In this document: positions 1 to 6,226 of the stretch, piece by piece
Numbering within the stretch: position 1 is the first letter of the stretch
How the letters are laid out: every line of letters starts with the position of its first letter
Virus record (IMG/VR): IMGVR_UViG_3300031857_001601
Location: 1-21,679 of that record
Length of the DNA stretch: 21,679 nucleotides
DNA from: a virus
Direction: 5' to 3' (one strand)
Notes under the pieces: model-generated
Told to the model about the DNA's origin: nothing
What the model saw: only the letters and a program-made list of their open reading frames with translations
The model's database searches: none
Position numbers and translations under genes: made by a program

Positions 1-215
1 GACCACTTTTCACCTTTAAGTCCAAGCATATTGGCTTTACCCCTAGTTAATTTGTATAATTCGTTCCAATTAGAGCCTCGTTTATTTGTATTTTGAGTTG
101 CACTTTCACCACCACCCCCTGAAGCGGGAGCGTCTTGTTCACCCATTTCCATTTTGGTATTTTCACCTGAAAAGGAATTTAGAATATCAATATATAAATC
201 AATGTCAAACTTCAT
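1..215 (-). CDS. Hypothetical protein, C-terminus outside window
   Basis: The reading frame opens at an ATG on the minus strand and runs without a stop for 71 codons off the left edge, so only the N-terminal part is visible. It starts MKFDIDLYIDILNSF, followed by an acidic stretch and a Gly/Ala/Ser-rich linker (residues about 34-42). A basic segment then contains WNELYKLTRGKANMLGLKG. I do not recognise the family. The flexible linker and basic RGKAN segment recall phage structural proteins, but that is an impression only. A one-mismatch ATATTTATA-type box (TATTTATT) lies 20 bases upstream of the start. Confidence 0.6.
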   Translation of the reverse strand, partial: MKFDIDLYIDILNSFSGENTKMEMGEQDAPASGGGGESATQNTNKRGSNWNELYKLTRGKANMLGLKGEKW

Positions 216-277
216 TTTTGGGCATACGATTATCCAATAAATACCCAAAAAAATCAAAATTTAAATAATTGGAAAAA

Positions 278-610
278 TTAAAACGGTACCAAATCAGGAA
301 GATTTGTTTCGTCTTCACCATAGAACTCATTAAGAAAATTTCGGAGTTCTACTTTATCCACTCTTATTTCATTAAAATCAGGTTCATCACCCAAAACTAA
401 TTCATCTGTATCTTCTTCATATTCATAAAGAAATTCTTTTGACTCAGGATAATCTGAGTCTAAAATAAAATAACCGTAATCTTTTGTTGTTGATAAATCA
501 AACTCAGCTTCTCTCATTTGAGTCTCGGGGTCTCCCTTCATCCTAAAGCTTACTTCAATTGTCTCTGCCACGGGACAATAGTAGTAATCTATAATCTCTT
601 TCACTTTCAT
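278..610 (-). CDS. Small acidic hypothetical protein (110 aa)
   Basis: The 110-residue product is strongly acidic, with Glu/Asp runs around residues 62-80 (YEYEEDTDEL). It has no signal peptide or membrane segment and starts MKVKEIIDYYYCPVAETIEV. The start overlaps the stop of the upstream zinc-ribbon gene by four bases (ATGA), so the two are probably translationally coupled. I do not recognise the family. Its acidity and overlap suggest it is a genuine gene; the opposite-strand frame over the same DNA is a shadow. Confidence 0.7.
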   Translation of the reverse strand: MKVKEIIDYYYCPVAETIEVSFRMKGDPETQMREAEFDLSTTKDYGYFILDSDYPESKEFLYEYEEDTDELVLGDEPDFNEIRVDKVELRNFLNEFYGEDETNLPDLVPF

Positions 611-1089
611 AAGTATTTTTTGAACTTTCTAAACCAATCAAGTGATTCGTTGATTTGGTTATATACTTCGCCTTTTTTAGATTTTACTTTTATACTTTCT
701 TCTATTTCTTCCATAGAATATTTCATTCCTTCTTTCATCGAACATTGTTCACACACTTTACCCTCGGATAATACATTTCCACATTGTTCACACGTCTCAC
801 CTTCTTTCATTGAGCATTGTTCACACGTCTCACCTTCTTTCATTTCAGTTCCGCAGTTTTTACAATTTTTTTTCATTGGTTTGTTAATACCCGTATTCTT
901 GTATTCACTTACTTCATTTTTATTATTAACCGTAATTCCTTTTTCATCTAAAGCCAAATTTTCAGTATATAGAGGAGTCTCCTTACTCATTTTTGGTTCC
1001 ATCGTCTGATAACCATCATAAATGCTTCTCTGTTTTTCTCTAATTGATTTTTTTTCTTCTTCTGATATGTTTAAAAAATATGCTCTCAT
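607..1089 (-). CDS. Tandem zinc-ribbon protein with conserved N-terminal leader-like segment
   Basis: This 160-residue protein has four CxxC pairs: C76/C79, C89/C92, C100/C103 and C113/C116. They read as two tandem CxxC-x9-CxxC zinc-ribbon units. Part of the array arose by duplication, since MKEGETCEQC occurs twice and is encoded by a 30-base exact direct repeat. The N-terminus (FLNISEEEKKSIRE) resembles the leader of the gene at 13869-14378 (FKIDESEKKRILE). Both match F-x-I-[SD]-E-x-E-K-K-x-I, and here the segment ends in the I-R-E triad expected of a T4 gp21-type cleavage site. The C-terminus is Lys-rich. Zinc binding is inferred from cysteine spacing; function is unknown. A TATTTATT box lies 15 bases before the ATG. 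Confidence 0.75.
   Translation of the reverse strand: MRAYFLNISEEEKKSIREKQRSIYDGYQTMEPKMSKETPLYTENLALDEKGITVNNKNEVSEYKNTGINKPMKKNCKNCGTEMKEGETCEQCSMKEGETCEQCGNVLSEGKVCEQCSMKEGMKYSMEEIEESIKVKSKKGEVYNQINESLDWFRKFKKYL
782..844. repeat. 30-base direct repeat, period 33, inside the zinc-ribbon gene
   Basis: Two identical 30-base copies occupy 782-811 and 815-844, beginning CATTGTTCACACGTCTCACC. The 33-base period equals 11 codons, so each copy encodes one MKEGETCEQC unit on the minus strand. A diverged relative lies around 735-760. This looks like recent in-frame expansion of zinc knuckles. Confidence 0.9.
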
Positions 1090-1104
1090 TATAAAATGTT
1101 TTGC

Positions 1105-1112
1105 AATAAATA
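1105..1112 (-). promoter_or_regulatory. ATATTTATA-type box (one mismatch) before zinc-ribbon gene
   Basis: The minus strand reads TATTTATT, ending 15 bases before the ATG at 1089. It fits the longer spacing class (13-16 bases) of the recurrent box in this window. A promoter role is inferred from position only. Confidence 0.4.
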
Positions 1113-1154
1113 TGTTGGTATTTTCATTTTATAAAAATTGATATATAATTGTTT

Positions 1155-1676
1155 ATGAGTTTAGAACCTTATCAACTAGACGCTCCTGTATTTGAGGACC
1201 ATCGGGGATGTTTTGCACCAGTTAAATTATATGGTGATTGGTTACAATCAAACATCAGTATAAACGATAATATCTTCACTTTTAGAGGACTTCATCTCCA
1301 AAGTGGACAACATAAACAAACCAAAAAATTGGCAGTAATTAGAGGGTCTATAATCGATTTTGTTGTTGATTTAAGACCCGAAACTTTTGGTAATGTTTAT
1401 CAATTTAAACTAGAGGCAGGTCAAGCTGTTTTTGTTCCAAATTATTGTGCTCACGGATTTTTGACATTAAAGTCAGGTACCATTTGTAATTATCTTGTAG
1501 ATAATGACTATAATAAAGACAGTGAAGTTTGTATCAAGTGGGACTCAGTTCCTGATGTAAAAGAAACAATTACAAAATACATTTCAGGATGGGATATTGA
1601 AATGGTTATTAATCACAAGGATGAAGAAGGTATAACGCTCGAAGAATTTAAGGAAAAGTTTGTGAATTTGGTATAA
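1155..1676 (+). CDS. dTDP-4-dehydrorhamnose 3,5-epimerase-like protein (RmlC family)
   Basis: RmlC-family cupins epimerise C3 and C5 of dTDP-4-keto-6-deoxyglucose on the way to dTDP-rhamnose. The 173 residues carry the family signature in order: DHRG (15-18), FRGLHLQ with the catalytic-base His47 (43-49), VIRGSIIDFVVDLR (61-74) and VPNYCAHGFL (95-104). A CNYLVDNDYN...IKWD segment corresponds to the usual Y-x..Y..E-x-x-I-x-W-D region. Length is close to the typical 180. I start at the ATG at 1155 rather than the in-frame TTG at 1149, because RmlC homologues need no extra residues there. No RmlA, RmlB or RmlD is nearby, so it must work with host enzymes, act on another sugar, or have partners elsewhere in the genome. 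Exact substrate is uncertain. Confidence 0.87.
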   Translation: MSLEPYQLDAPVFEDHRGCFAPVKLYGDWLQSNISINDNIFTFRGLHLQSGQHKQTKKLAVIRGSIIDFVVDLRPETFGNVYQFKLEAGQAVFVPNYCAHGFLTLKSGTICNYLVDNDYNKDSEVCIKWDSVPDVKETITKYISGWDIEMVINHKDEEGITLEEFKEKFVNLV

Positions 1677-1683
1677 ATATAAT

Positions 1684-2181
1684 TTAAGCCCTTGTTGGGT
1701 CGTCAACTTCACAGTAGTCCGTCATATTACCAGCGAATCCTTTTAAATGGTCCCAAACTTGATTAACAGGGAGAAGAATCTCATCACCAATCCATTCTCC
1801 CAAGTCTTGGTTGTCATAATTGTAAAAATTTGATATTTTACAAAATTCATCTTGGGTTTTAATTTTTTTAATAGTATCCATTGTACTAATTCCTAATGAA
1901 ATCCCATCCATTGCATTATGTAATTCTTTAGACATATCAATAGATTTAGAATCAGGAATGAATCTATTTTTATTACCTCTACACCATTTTACAAGTTCTT
2001 TTATATTTTTTACATAACAAGCCCAATCATCTCCCCCTGCTGGGTCATCTAAAATTCTTGGTGTTTTACCTGAAAAACCTCTTGGGGCTTTTGATAAATT
2101 TGGTATCGGACCTTGCTCACTAATAACTCTCTTAATTATTTTTACTAAATCTGATTCTGTTAATCTTACAATCTTTTTCAT
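1684..2181 (-). CDS. Virion-cargo-type protein with LTESDL leader (165 aa)
   Basis: The N-terminus contains LTESDLVKIIKRVISE followed by Q23. Two other proteins here (at 4713-5123 and 10383-10703) share nearly the same leader on unrelated bodies. I-S-E before Q fits the T4 prohead-protease rule (I/L)-x-E, so I infer a removable capsid-targeting leader of 22 residues. The mature part is Cys-containing and soluble. It includes a segment KIKTQDEFCKISNFYNY and then LGEWIGDEI, which vaguely resembles an annexin-like repeat in phage proteins; this is weak. The gene begins four bases after the stop of the DUF4314-like gene and probably shares its promoter. Function of the mature part is unknown. Confidence 0.75.
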   Translation of the reverse strand: MKKIVRLTESDLVKIIKRVISEQGPIPNLSKAPRGFSGKTPRILDDPAGGDDWACYVKNIKELVKWCRGNKNRFIPDSKSIDMSKELHNAMDGISLGISTMDTIKKIKTQDEFCKISNFYNYDNQDLGEWIGDEILLPVNQVWDHLKGFAGNMTDYCEVDDPTRA

Positions 2182-2185
2182 ATTT

Positions 2186-2830
2186 TTATCTATAGGTTGT
2201 CATCCACATATCTAATACCATCCCCGCATATTTTTTAATTACTCGAGAAACTTTTTCAACTGTTATTTCTTTTCCTTCTTTTTCTAAAATTTTTACAGCC
2301 CCCTGAATCATTTTATCTTTTACCTCATCGGCCATTTCTACAAGTTCATCAAAGGCTTCTTCATCTTTATTTTCATTGTAGTGATTCTCGCCATAAATTC
2401 TACCCCCACCCATATAAAGATAAGGAGCCGCCGCATACATATTTACAATTCCTGATTCTCTTAATTTTTCTAAAAATTTAAACAAAAATTCTCTATCAAA
2501 TGTTCTGAATACCTCAACATTTGCCATAAATTTTTTCATTTTTTCTTCTTCAGATTCTCCCAAGTTTTTTCTTTTTTTTAATTTCATTAAACCATCAAAA
2601 TCTTCTTCCATCATCCATCTGTCACCAACACTTGATTTATCACCAATGTCTTCAATCATAGCTAAACGACTACCATTATCCCAATCTACAAAATATTGTA
2701 TAAAGGAATGTGCGGGATTAACTTTACTAATGGTTCCTCTATCACCATAAGAAACTGAATCTTCACCTGGCATCATAATAAGGACAATTCTATCCCCCTC
2801 TTTCAATCTTGGATTAATCTTATCTTTCAT
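2186..2830 (-). CDS. DUF4314-like N-terminal domain protein (214 aa)
   Basis: Residues about 8-66 read PRLKEGDRIVLIMMPGEDS, then YGDRGTISKV, then FVDWDNGSRLAMIEDIGD. This is the pattern of DUF4314-type small beta-barrel domains (GDRI..., G-x-x-G-x-V, WDNGS-x-L). The rest is mostly helical, with a charged KKRKN stretch and a C-terminal helical region ending MWMTTYR. No leader peptide is apparent at its N-terminus. The start lies in the palindromic AT box shared with the divergent gene at 2846. The downstream tagged gene follows after four bases. Function is not established for this domain. Confidence 0.72.
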   Translation of the reverse strand: MKDKINPRLKEGDRIVLIMMPGEDSVSYGDRGTISKVNPAHSFIQYFVDWDNGSRLAMIEDIGDKSSVGDRWMMEEDFDGLMKLKKRKNLGESEEEKMKKFMANVEVFRTFDREFLFKFLEKLRESGIVNMYAAAPYLYMGGGRIYGENHYNENKDEEAFDELVEMADEVKDKMIQGAVKILEKEGKEITVEKVSRVIKKYAGMVLDMWMTTYR

Positions 2831-2831
2831 A

Positions 2832-2843
2832 TATTTATAAATA
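2832..2843. promoter_or_regulatory. Palindromic TATTTATAAATA box shared by divergent genes
   Basis: The 12-mer TATTTATAAATA is its own reverse complement. It sits between two divergent start codons only 15 bases apart (ATG at 2830 on minus, 2846 on plus). Read in either direction, TATTTATA ends 5-6 bases before the ATG, and TATAAATA (the T4 late-promoter sequence) ends 1-2 bases before it. Transcription starting 5-6 bases past TATTTATA would give leaderless mRNAs both ways. Promoter function is inferred. Confidence 0.55.
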
Positions 2844-2845
2844 TT

Positions 2846-3493
2846 ATGGAAATTACAATTTCTGAAGATATACAGAGGAAACTTATAACTGAATCACTTA
2901 TGGGTGATTTGTCAAAAACATTGTCAAATATTTCTCAAATTGGAAAAGAAAATCTAAAGGATACCCAAAGAATGATGAAATTTGATTTAAAATTTCTTCT
3001 TACTTGGAGTGCAACAATTGGTGGTTTTATGGGACCACTGACTCAATATATTAAAGACCAAAATGTTGAATTAACTGAGGCAAATATAAATCTAATAGTT
3101 GTTGGGGTTTGTGCGACTTTATTTTATAACAATGAAAAATTGGTTGCGGAATTAGTTTCTAAAATTAAAGAAGAGGGATTACTTCCTGTTTTTGAATCAG
3201 CTCTTGAAAAAGGTGCCGAACTAAGAAGTGCTCTTATGAGATTTTTGGAGTCTATCGGATTAACTGTAGGAAATTTATTTGCAATTGCAAGTTTTACATT
3301 TTTAATTCCAATCATTGGTATTTTGAATACATATGCAACGAGTGGTGAAATTACACCTGAAAGTATTCAAGAAATATCTGAAAGAATTGCAATGGCCGGT
3401 GTTACATCTTTAAGTGCAACTACAATAAGAAATTTTTTAAAGAAGTTTTTTGCTAAATCCGAGACGGGTCAAAGTGAAGAACGGCATTCTTAA
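2846..3493 (+). CDS. Multi-pass membrane protein with capsid-targeting-like leader
   Basis: The first 16 residues, MEITISEDIQRKLITE, align with the leader of the gene at 16970-17356 (MKIVITESQYYKILSE) as M-x-I-x-I-[ST]-E-x4-K-[IL]-[IL]-[ST]-E. They end in the I-T-E triad before Ser. The body has hydrophobic segments at about 49-67, 80-95 and 138-161, perhaps a weak one at 183-197, and a basic C-terminus (FLKKFFAKS). It could be an internal virion protein that inserts in the host membrane, or simply a holin-like protein; the leader favours the first. The 3' end overlaps the convergent metallopeptidase gene by 41 bases, with both frames coding. Confidence 0.75.
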   Translation: MEITISEDIQRKLITESLMGDLSKTLSNISQIGKENLKDTQRMMKFDLKFLLTWSATIGGFMGPLTQYIKDQNVELTEANINLIVVGVCATLFYNNEKLVAELVSKIKEEGLLPVFESALEKGAELRSALMRFLESIGLTVGNLFAIASFTFLIPIIGILNTYATSGEITPESIQEISERIAMAGVTSLSATTIRNFLKKFFAKSETGQSEERHS

Positions 3494-4436
3494 TTTTTGC
3501 AACTTCATCGTCAGTAAGTTCAAACTTTTCTTGTCTAAACATAAACCAATCATCGATTACATCCTCCATTGGTAATCCCATAGATTTCGCTTTTTGTTTT
3601 AAACCAAAATACTGAGCTTCAATTTCTGCAGGTTGCATAAAATATTCAAAATTATCTCCTTGGAAATCTTCATCATCTAATCTTCCTTCTTCTGATTGTC
3701 TTGAATGTTGTAATTCGTGAGTTAAATCATCATTTAATTCACCTATAATAGAAAATAAACTTTTCTCTAATCTATCGGGGTCGACCTGTATTAAAATTTC
3801 AACATCTCCAGTGTCGGTATTATAAAATGAATTTAAATCAAAATCTCTTGCCGATTCTATTTCGTCATTAAATCTGATATCAACCATTATGTTATATTCT
3901 TCCCCACCTGACATAAAAGGAATATTAATTTCACCCTCCTCTTTCTTTTTAAGAGTATTAACAATCTTTTGAATAATACCCCTAACCATAGTTCTTGGTA
4001 CTTTTGCTTCAGAAACTTGAGCTCTACGTAGTGGGTCCTCAGTTTCAACTGATTCTGATATTTTTAAATTTTCTACTTGAGCATTTACATTAGTGTCAAG
4101 AACTTTAAAAATTTGTTCCATTTCAGACCCTATATCTCGCATCAAGTAATCAAATCCGGCGGTATTCCTATTTTCAAGCATTTCAACCCTGTTATAATTA
4201 TTCCCCTTACGGCTATCAAACATTAGGTGTGAATACATCCCCGAAACTTTAACAACCTCCACATCTAATTGTATTGTATCATATGGTTCCCCCATACTAT
4301 ACATAACTCTCTGACCTGTTACTTTTGCTGTAAAATAAAATTTTAATCCCGCAAAGTTACCATACTTTTTATCAACACTAAAAACTTTGTTTTTTAGTAT
4401 TAGATTTGCAACCTTTAATTGACCTTCACTATACAT
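3453..4436 (-). CDS. HExxH zinc metallopeptidase-like protein (327 aa)
   Basis: Residues 240-244 are HELQH in the context LNDDLTHELQHSRQ, a zincin HExxH site. Glu271 or Glu273 in QPAEIEAQYFGL is a candidate third zinc ligand, about 30 residues downstream. Residues 1-115 form a separate beta-rich region with no recognised family. A Lys/Glu-rich linker (about 118-170) contains QVSEAK, a V-S-E-Ala site that would separate the two halves if the phage prohead protease cuts there. The protein starts MYSEGQLKVANLILKNK with no signal peptide. The gene overlaps the upstream cupin-like gene by eight bases. Substrate is unknown; tagged neighbours suggest a virion or assembly role, which is inference. 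Confidence 0.8.
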   Translation of the reverse strand: MYSEGQLKVANLILKNKVFSVDKKYGNFAGLKFYFTAKVTGQRVMYSMGEPYDTIQLDVEVVKVSGMYSHLMFDSRKGNNYNRVEMLENRNTAGFDYLMRDIGSEMEQIFKVLDTNVNAQVENLKISESVETEDPLRRAQVSEAKVPRTMVRGIIQKIVNTLKKKEEGEINIPFMSGGEEYNIMVDIRFNDEIESARDFDLNSFYNTDTGDVEILIQVDPDRLEKSLFSIIGELNDDLTHELQHSRQSEEGRLDDEDFQGDNFEYFMQPAEIEAQYFGLKQKAKSMGLPMEDVIDDWFMFRQEKFELTDDEVAKIKNAVLHFDPSRI

Positions 4437-4704
4437 TTACAAATTCTATTTTTACTTTTAGGTCTCCCTCTCCTTTTATTACTCTATGGTATACACCCAT
4501 AGGAATAAATATTTTATTTTCTTTTACGAGTTTTTTTGGTAGTTCATTATCTAATTGTATATACCAATTTTCTCCTTCAATTAATTCAACAACTCTATCT
4601 TCTCTGTCCCTATGCCAGGTATATTCACCGGAATCTGTATCAGAACTAAATGTTCTAATTTTTACACTTTCAGATAAATTTTCTTGATAAAAAGGTAAAC
4701 CCAT
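4429..4704 (-). CDS. Small cupin-like phage protein (91 aa)
   Basis: The sequence runs FSSDTDSGEYTWHRDREDRV, then EGENWYIQLDNELPKKL, then KIFIPMGVYHRVIKGEGDLKVKIEF. The order of Trp-His-Arg-Asp, a Gly-Glu turn, NELP, and the closing IP-x-x-x-x-HRV matches a compact cupin seen in many cyanophage and marine phage genomes. Two histidines (in TWHRD and YHRV) could bind metal. The N-terminus contains NLSE-Ser, a possible L-x-E cleavage site after residue 12, though it is not clearly a leader. It overlaps the start of the metallopeptidase gene, and follows the coiled-coil gene after eight bases. Function is unknown. Confidence 0.75.
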   Translation of the reverse strand: MGLPFYQENLSESVKIRTFSSDTDSGEYTWHRDREDRVVELIEGENWYIQLDNELPKKLVKENKIFIPMGVYHRVIKGEGDLKVKIEFVNV

Positions 4705-4712
4705 TTTAAAAA

Positions 4713-5123
4713 TTAACTCAAATTTTTAATCATTTCATTTTTTTCAATCACTTTTCCAATCAAAGTTCTATACTCTTCTAATTCCTTTTTAAAGTCCTCA
4801 ATTTCTTGTCCTAAACCTTGATTACTCATATTTTTTTCATTATACCTCTCAACTCTTGACATAAAATCTTCTTTAAATAGTAAATTCAAGTCGTTCTGTA
4901 TATCGTTTAAAAGAGGACTTGATTGTTCGGCGGTTGATTGGAGTCTTGTTATTGCTTTTATTAATTGTTTAGCATCTCTACCCTCACCATCCTTTCCAGC
5001 CCTTAGGGCGTTTATGAATCCCTTGAATCTTGAGACTAATCTTGTCCCAAAATCTTCATTAATTACCTTTTGAACGATTCTTTTTAAGTCGTTCTCTGTT
5101 AATTTAACAATTTTATTTTTCAT
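4713..5123 (-). CDS. Virion-cargo-type helical protein with LTENDL leader (136 aa)
   Basis: The leader LTENDLKRIVQKVINE ends at residue 23 with I-N-E before Asp. It is nearly the same as the leaders at 1684-2181 and 10383-10703. The remainder is charged and helical, with a likely coiled coil from about residue 85 to the end (EIEDFKKELEEYRTLIGKVI). A basic patch follows the leader (RLVSRFKGFINALRAGKDG). It resembles the build of T4 internal proteins: small, basic-then-charged, with a removable N-terminus. It sits in a minus-strand run with the DUF5872-like gene upstream and the cupin-like gene downstream. Function beyond probable packaging is unknown. Confidence 0.75.
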   Translation of the reverse strand: MKNKIVKLTENDLKRIVQKVINEDFGTRLVSRFKGFINALRAGKDGEGRDAKQLIKAITRLQSTAEQSSPLLNDIQNDLNLLFKEDFMSRVERYNEKNMSNQGLGQEIEDFKKELEEYRTLIGKVIEKNEMIKNLS

Positions 5124-5155
5124 TAGAATTATTTATTTTTTATTTTTTTATTTTA

Positions 5156-5785
5156 TTACCAAAAACCTGGATAAGTTTTTCCACCCCAAAGGTGTCCGTA
5201 TCTATTAATTCTACAAGCCCAATAACCTGCGGTCATTCTATCTTTCTTTTTTTCACACTGGTGACGAGATGCAAATGCTTTTCTAGCCTTAGCATTTGAA
5301 ACTTTTGCAGTAAGTCCACCACTAACATCACCAAATGAGATTTTTTTAATTTTACCTGTGGATGGATTTTTAACGTAAACAACATATTTTTTTCCTCCAC
5401 CTGAGTTTCTCATCGGTCTCCCAACCTGAACCTTTCTACCTTGATATTCAGCTTCATTTAAACTTTCCTCTATAACTGGAATATCTAAATAAACTTCTTT
5501 TCCATTATTTAACTGAACTTTTTTACCCAAATCACTTTCAATTAATTCGAGGTCTTGTCCACCAAGTTCAATCATCTCATTTTCATAAAGATATCTAACT
5601 TCATTAATTAAGTCAAAGAAAGCTTCAGAATGACTTCTAAAAACATTATTAAATAATGGAATTTTATTATCTAAGTGGTACTGTAAATTTTCAGTTATTT
5701 CAACATTTTCAGTTAATACCATAGACTCTTTAATATTGTCGGCTTCGACCAATATTTTCTTAATAAGAGAATTAATGTTTTTCAT
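5156..5785 (-). CDS. DUF5872-like phage structural protein with N-terminal leader
   Basis: The C-terminal half (about 114-209) reads GRKVQVGRPMRNSGGGKKY, VYVKNPSTGKIKKISFGD, ARKAFASRHQCEKKKDR and TAGYWACRINRYG. This resembles the conserved C-terminal domain (DUF5872-like) of structural or core proteins of T4-like phages, with its H-x-C and Y-W-x-C cysteines (C177, C191). The first 14 residues, MKNINSLIKKILVE, form an amphipathic helix ending L-V-E before Ala. A second site, L-N-E before Ala at residue 111, lies exactly where the conserved domain begins, so proteolysis could release it. The start overlaps the upstream membrane-protein stop by four bases. Confidence 0.78.
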   Translation of the reverse strand: MKNINSLIKKILVEADNIKESMVLTENVEITENLQYHLDNKIPLFNNVFRSHSEAFFDLINEVRYLYENEMIELGGQDLELIESDLGKKVQLNNGKEVYLDIPVIEESLNEAEYQGRKVQVGRPMRNSGGGKKYVVYVKNPSTGKIKKISFGDVSGGLTAKVSNAKARKAFASRHQCEKKKDRMTAGYWACRINRYGHLWGGKTYPGFW

Positions 5786-5988
5786 TTATTTAATCTTTTC
5801 AATAAAAAATACAATCCAAAAAAGAATGCTGAGACGCAATAAAATATTATAGTAGTTCCCCAGTATGAACCTGTCGAGTCCATTACCATTTTGAACAGCA
5901 CGTCGAATCCAAGAGGATTGAAGAAAGTTGCGACTACTAATGCTACTGTCGCCAGGTTCTTGTGAAGTGTCTGTTTCCAAGTTGTCAT
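5782..5988 (-). CDS. Small two-helix membrane protein (68 aa)
   Basis: Two hydrophobic segments (about 12-32 and 42-63) are separated by a short polar loop, MVMDSTGSYWGT. The N-terminus WKQTLHKN is cytoplasmic-like and the C-terminus is KRLNK. An overlapping frame on the same strand (start 5995) is rejected because this one has clean membrane segments and an ATGA stop/start junction with the DUF5872-like gene. It could be holin-related or an accessory membrane protein; I cannot decide. It is first in the minus-strand run that ends at 3453. Confidence 0.7.
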   Translation of the reverse strand: MTTWKQTLHKNLATVALVVATFFNPLGFDVLFKMVMDSTGSYWGTTIIFYCVSAFFFGLYFLLKRLNK

Positions 5989-6015
5989 TACCCATTTAAT
6001 TGGATTTAAAATTTA

Positions 6016-6046
6016 TGCTCAAATGAGCAGTTCTCATTTATAAATA
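6016..6046. promoter_or_regulatory. Overlapping hairpins and TATAAATA in a divergent intergenic region
   Basis: TGCTC (6016-6020) can pair with GAGCA (6025-6029). Alternatively AAATGAG (6021-6027) can pair with CTCATTT (6033-6039). The two hairpins share bases, so only one can form. TATAAATA follows at 6039-6046 on plus, which reads TATTTATA toward the minus-strand operon starting at 5988. The 87-base gap holds the control signals for both directions; an operator is possible but unproven. Confidence 0.35.
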
Positions 6047-6052
6047 CCACAA

Positions 6053-6060
6053 TATTTATA
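6053..6060 (+). promoter_or_regulatory. ATATTTATA box before the 43-aa basic gene
   Basis: TATTTATA, preceded by CACAA, ends 15 bases before the ATG at 6076. This is the long-spacing class of the recurrent box. Promoter function is inferred from repeated placement upstream of genes. Confidence 0.5.
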
Positions 6061-6075
6061 AGTAAATAGAACATT

Positions 6076-6207
6076 ATGGCAACAAAAACAGCAGGGGCTA
6101 GTAAAGTAACTTTCGGCTCAAAAAAATCAGGAAAATCAACAAAGAAATTCACAGCAAATAAAAGGTCAAAAAATTATAAGAAACCATATAGAGGTCAAGG
6201 CCGATAA
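6076..6207 (+). CDS. Tiny highly basic protein (43 aa)
   Basis: This short frame encodes 43 residues beginning MATKTAGASKVTFGSKKSG and ending YKKPYRGQGR. About a third of the residues are Lys or Arg, and there are no acidic residues at all. I recall similar tiny Lys-rich proteins ending in RGQGR in other uncultured phage genomes. Such a protein could neutralise packaged DNA or bind nucleic acid, but that is inference. It is the first gene of the plus-strand run leading into the lysis-like cassette, has its own ATATTTATA box, and ends 19 bases before the holin-like gene. Confidence 0.75.
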   Translation: MATKTAGASKVTFGSKKSGKSTKKFTANKRSKNYKKPYRGQGR

Positions 6208-6226
6208 ACTATAAAAATAATAAAAA

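Noticed and set aside
518-1009. Open frame on plus opposite the zinc-ribbon and acidic genes
   Set aside because: It mirrors two overlapping minus-strand genes with clear domain features, and its own product is low-complexity Ser/Phe/His-rich with repeats that merely reflect the opposite strand.
4429-4704. NLSE-Ser in the cupin-like protein as a cargo leader
   Set aside because: The first 12 residues lack the amphipathic Lys-rich pattern of the other leaders; an L-x-E match alone is too common to count.
5786-5995. Alternative minus-strand frame overlapping the small membrane protein
   Set aside because: The 5782-5988 frame has two clean membrane helices and an ATGA junction with the next gene; this frame has neither.
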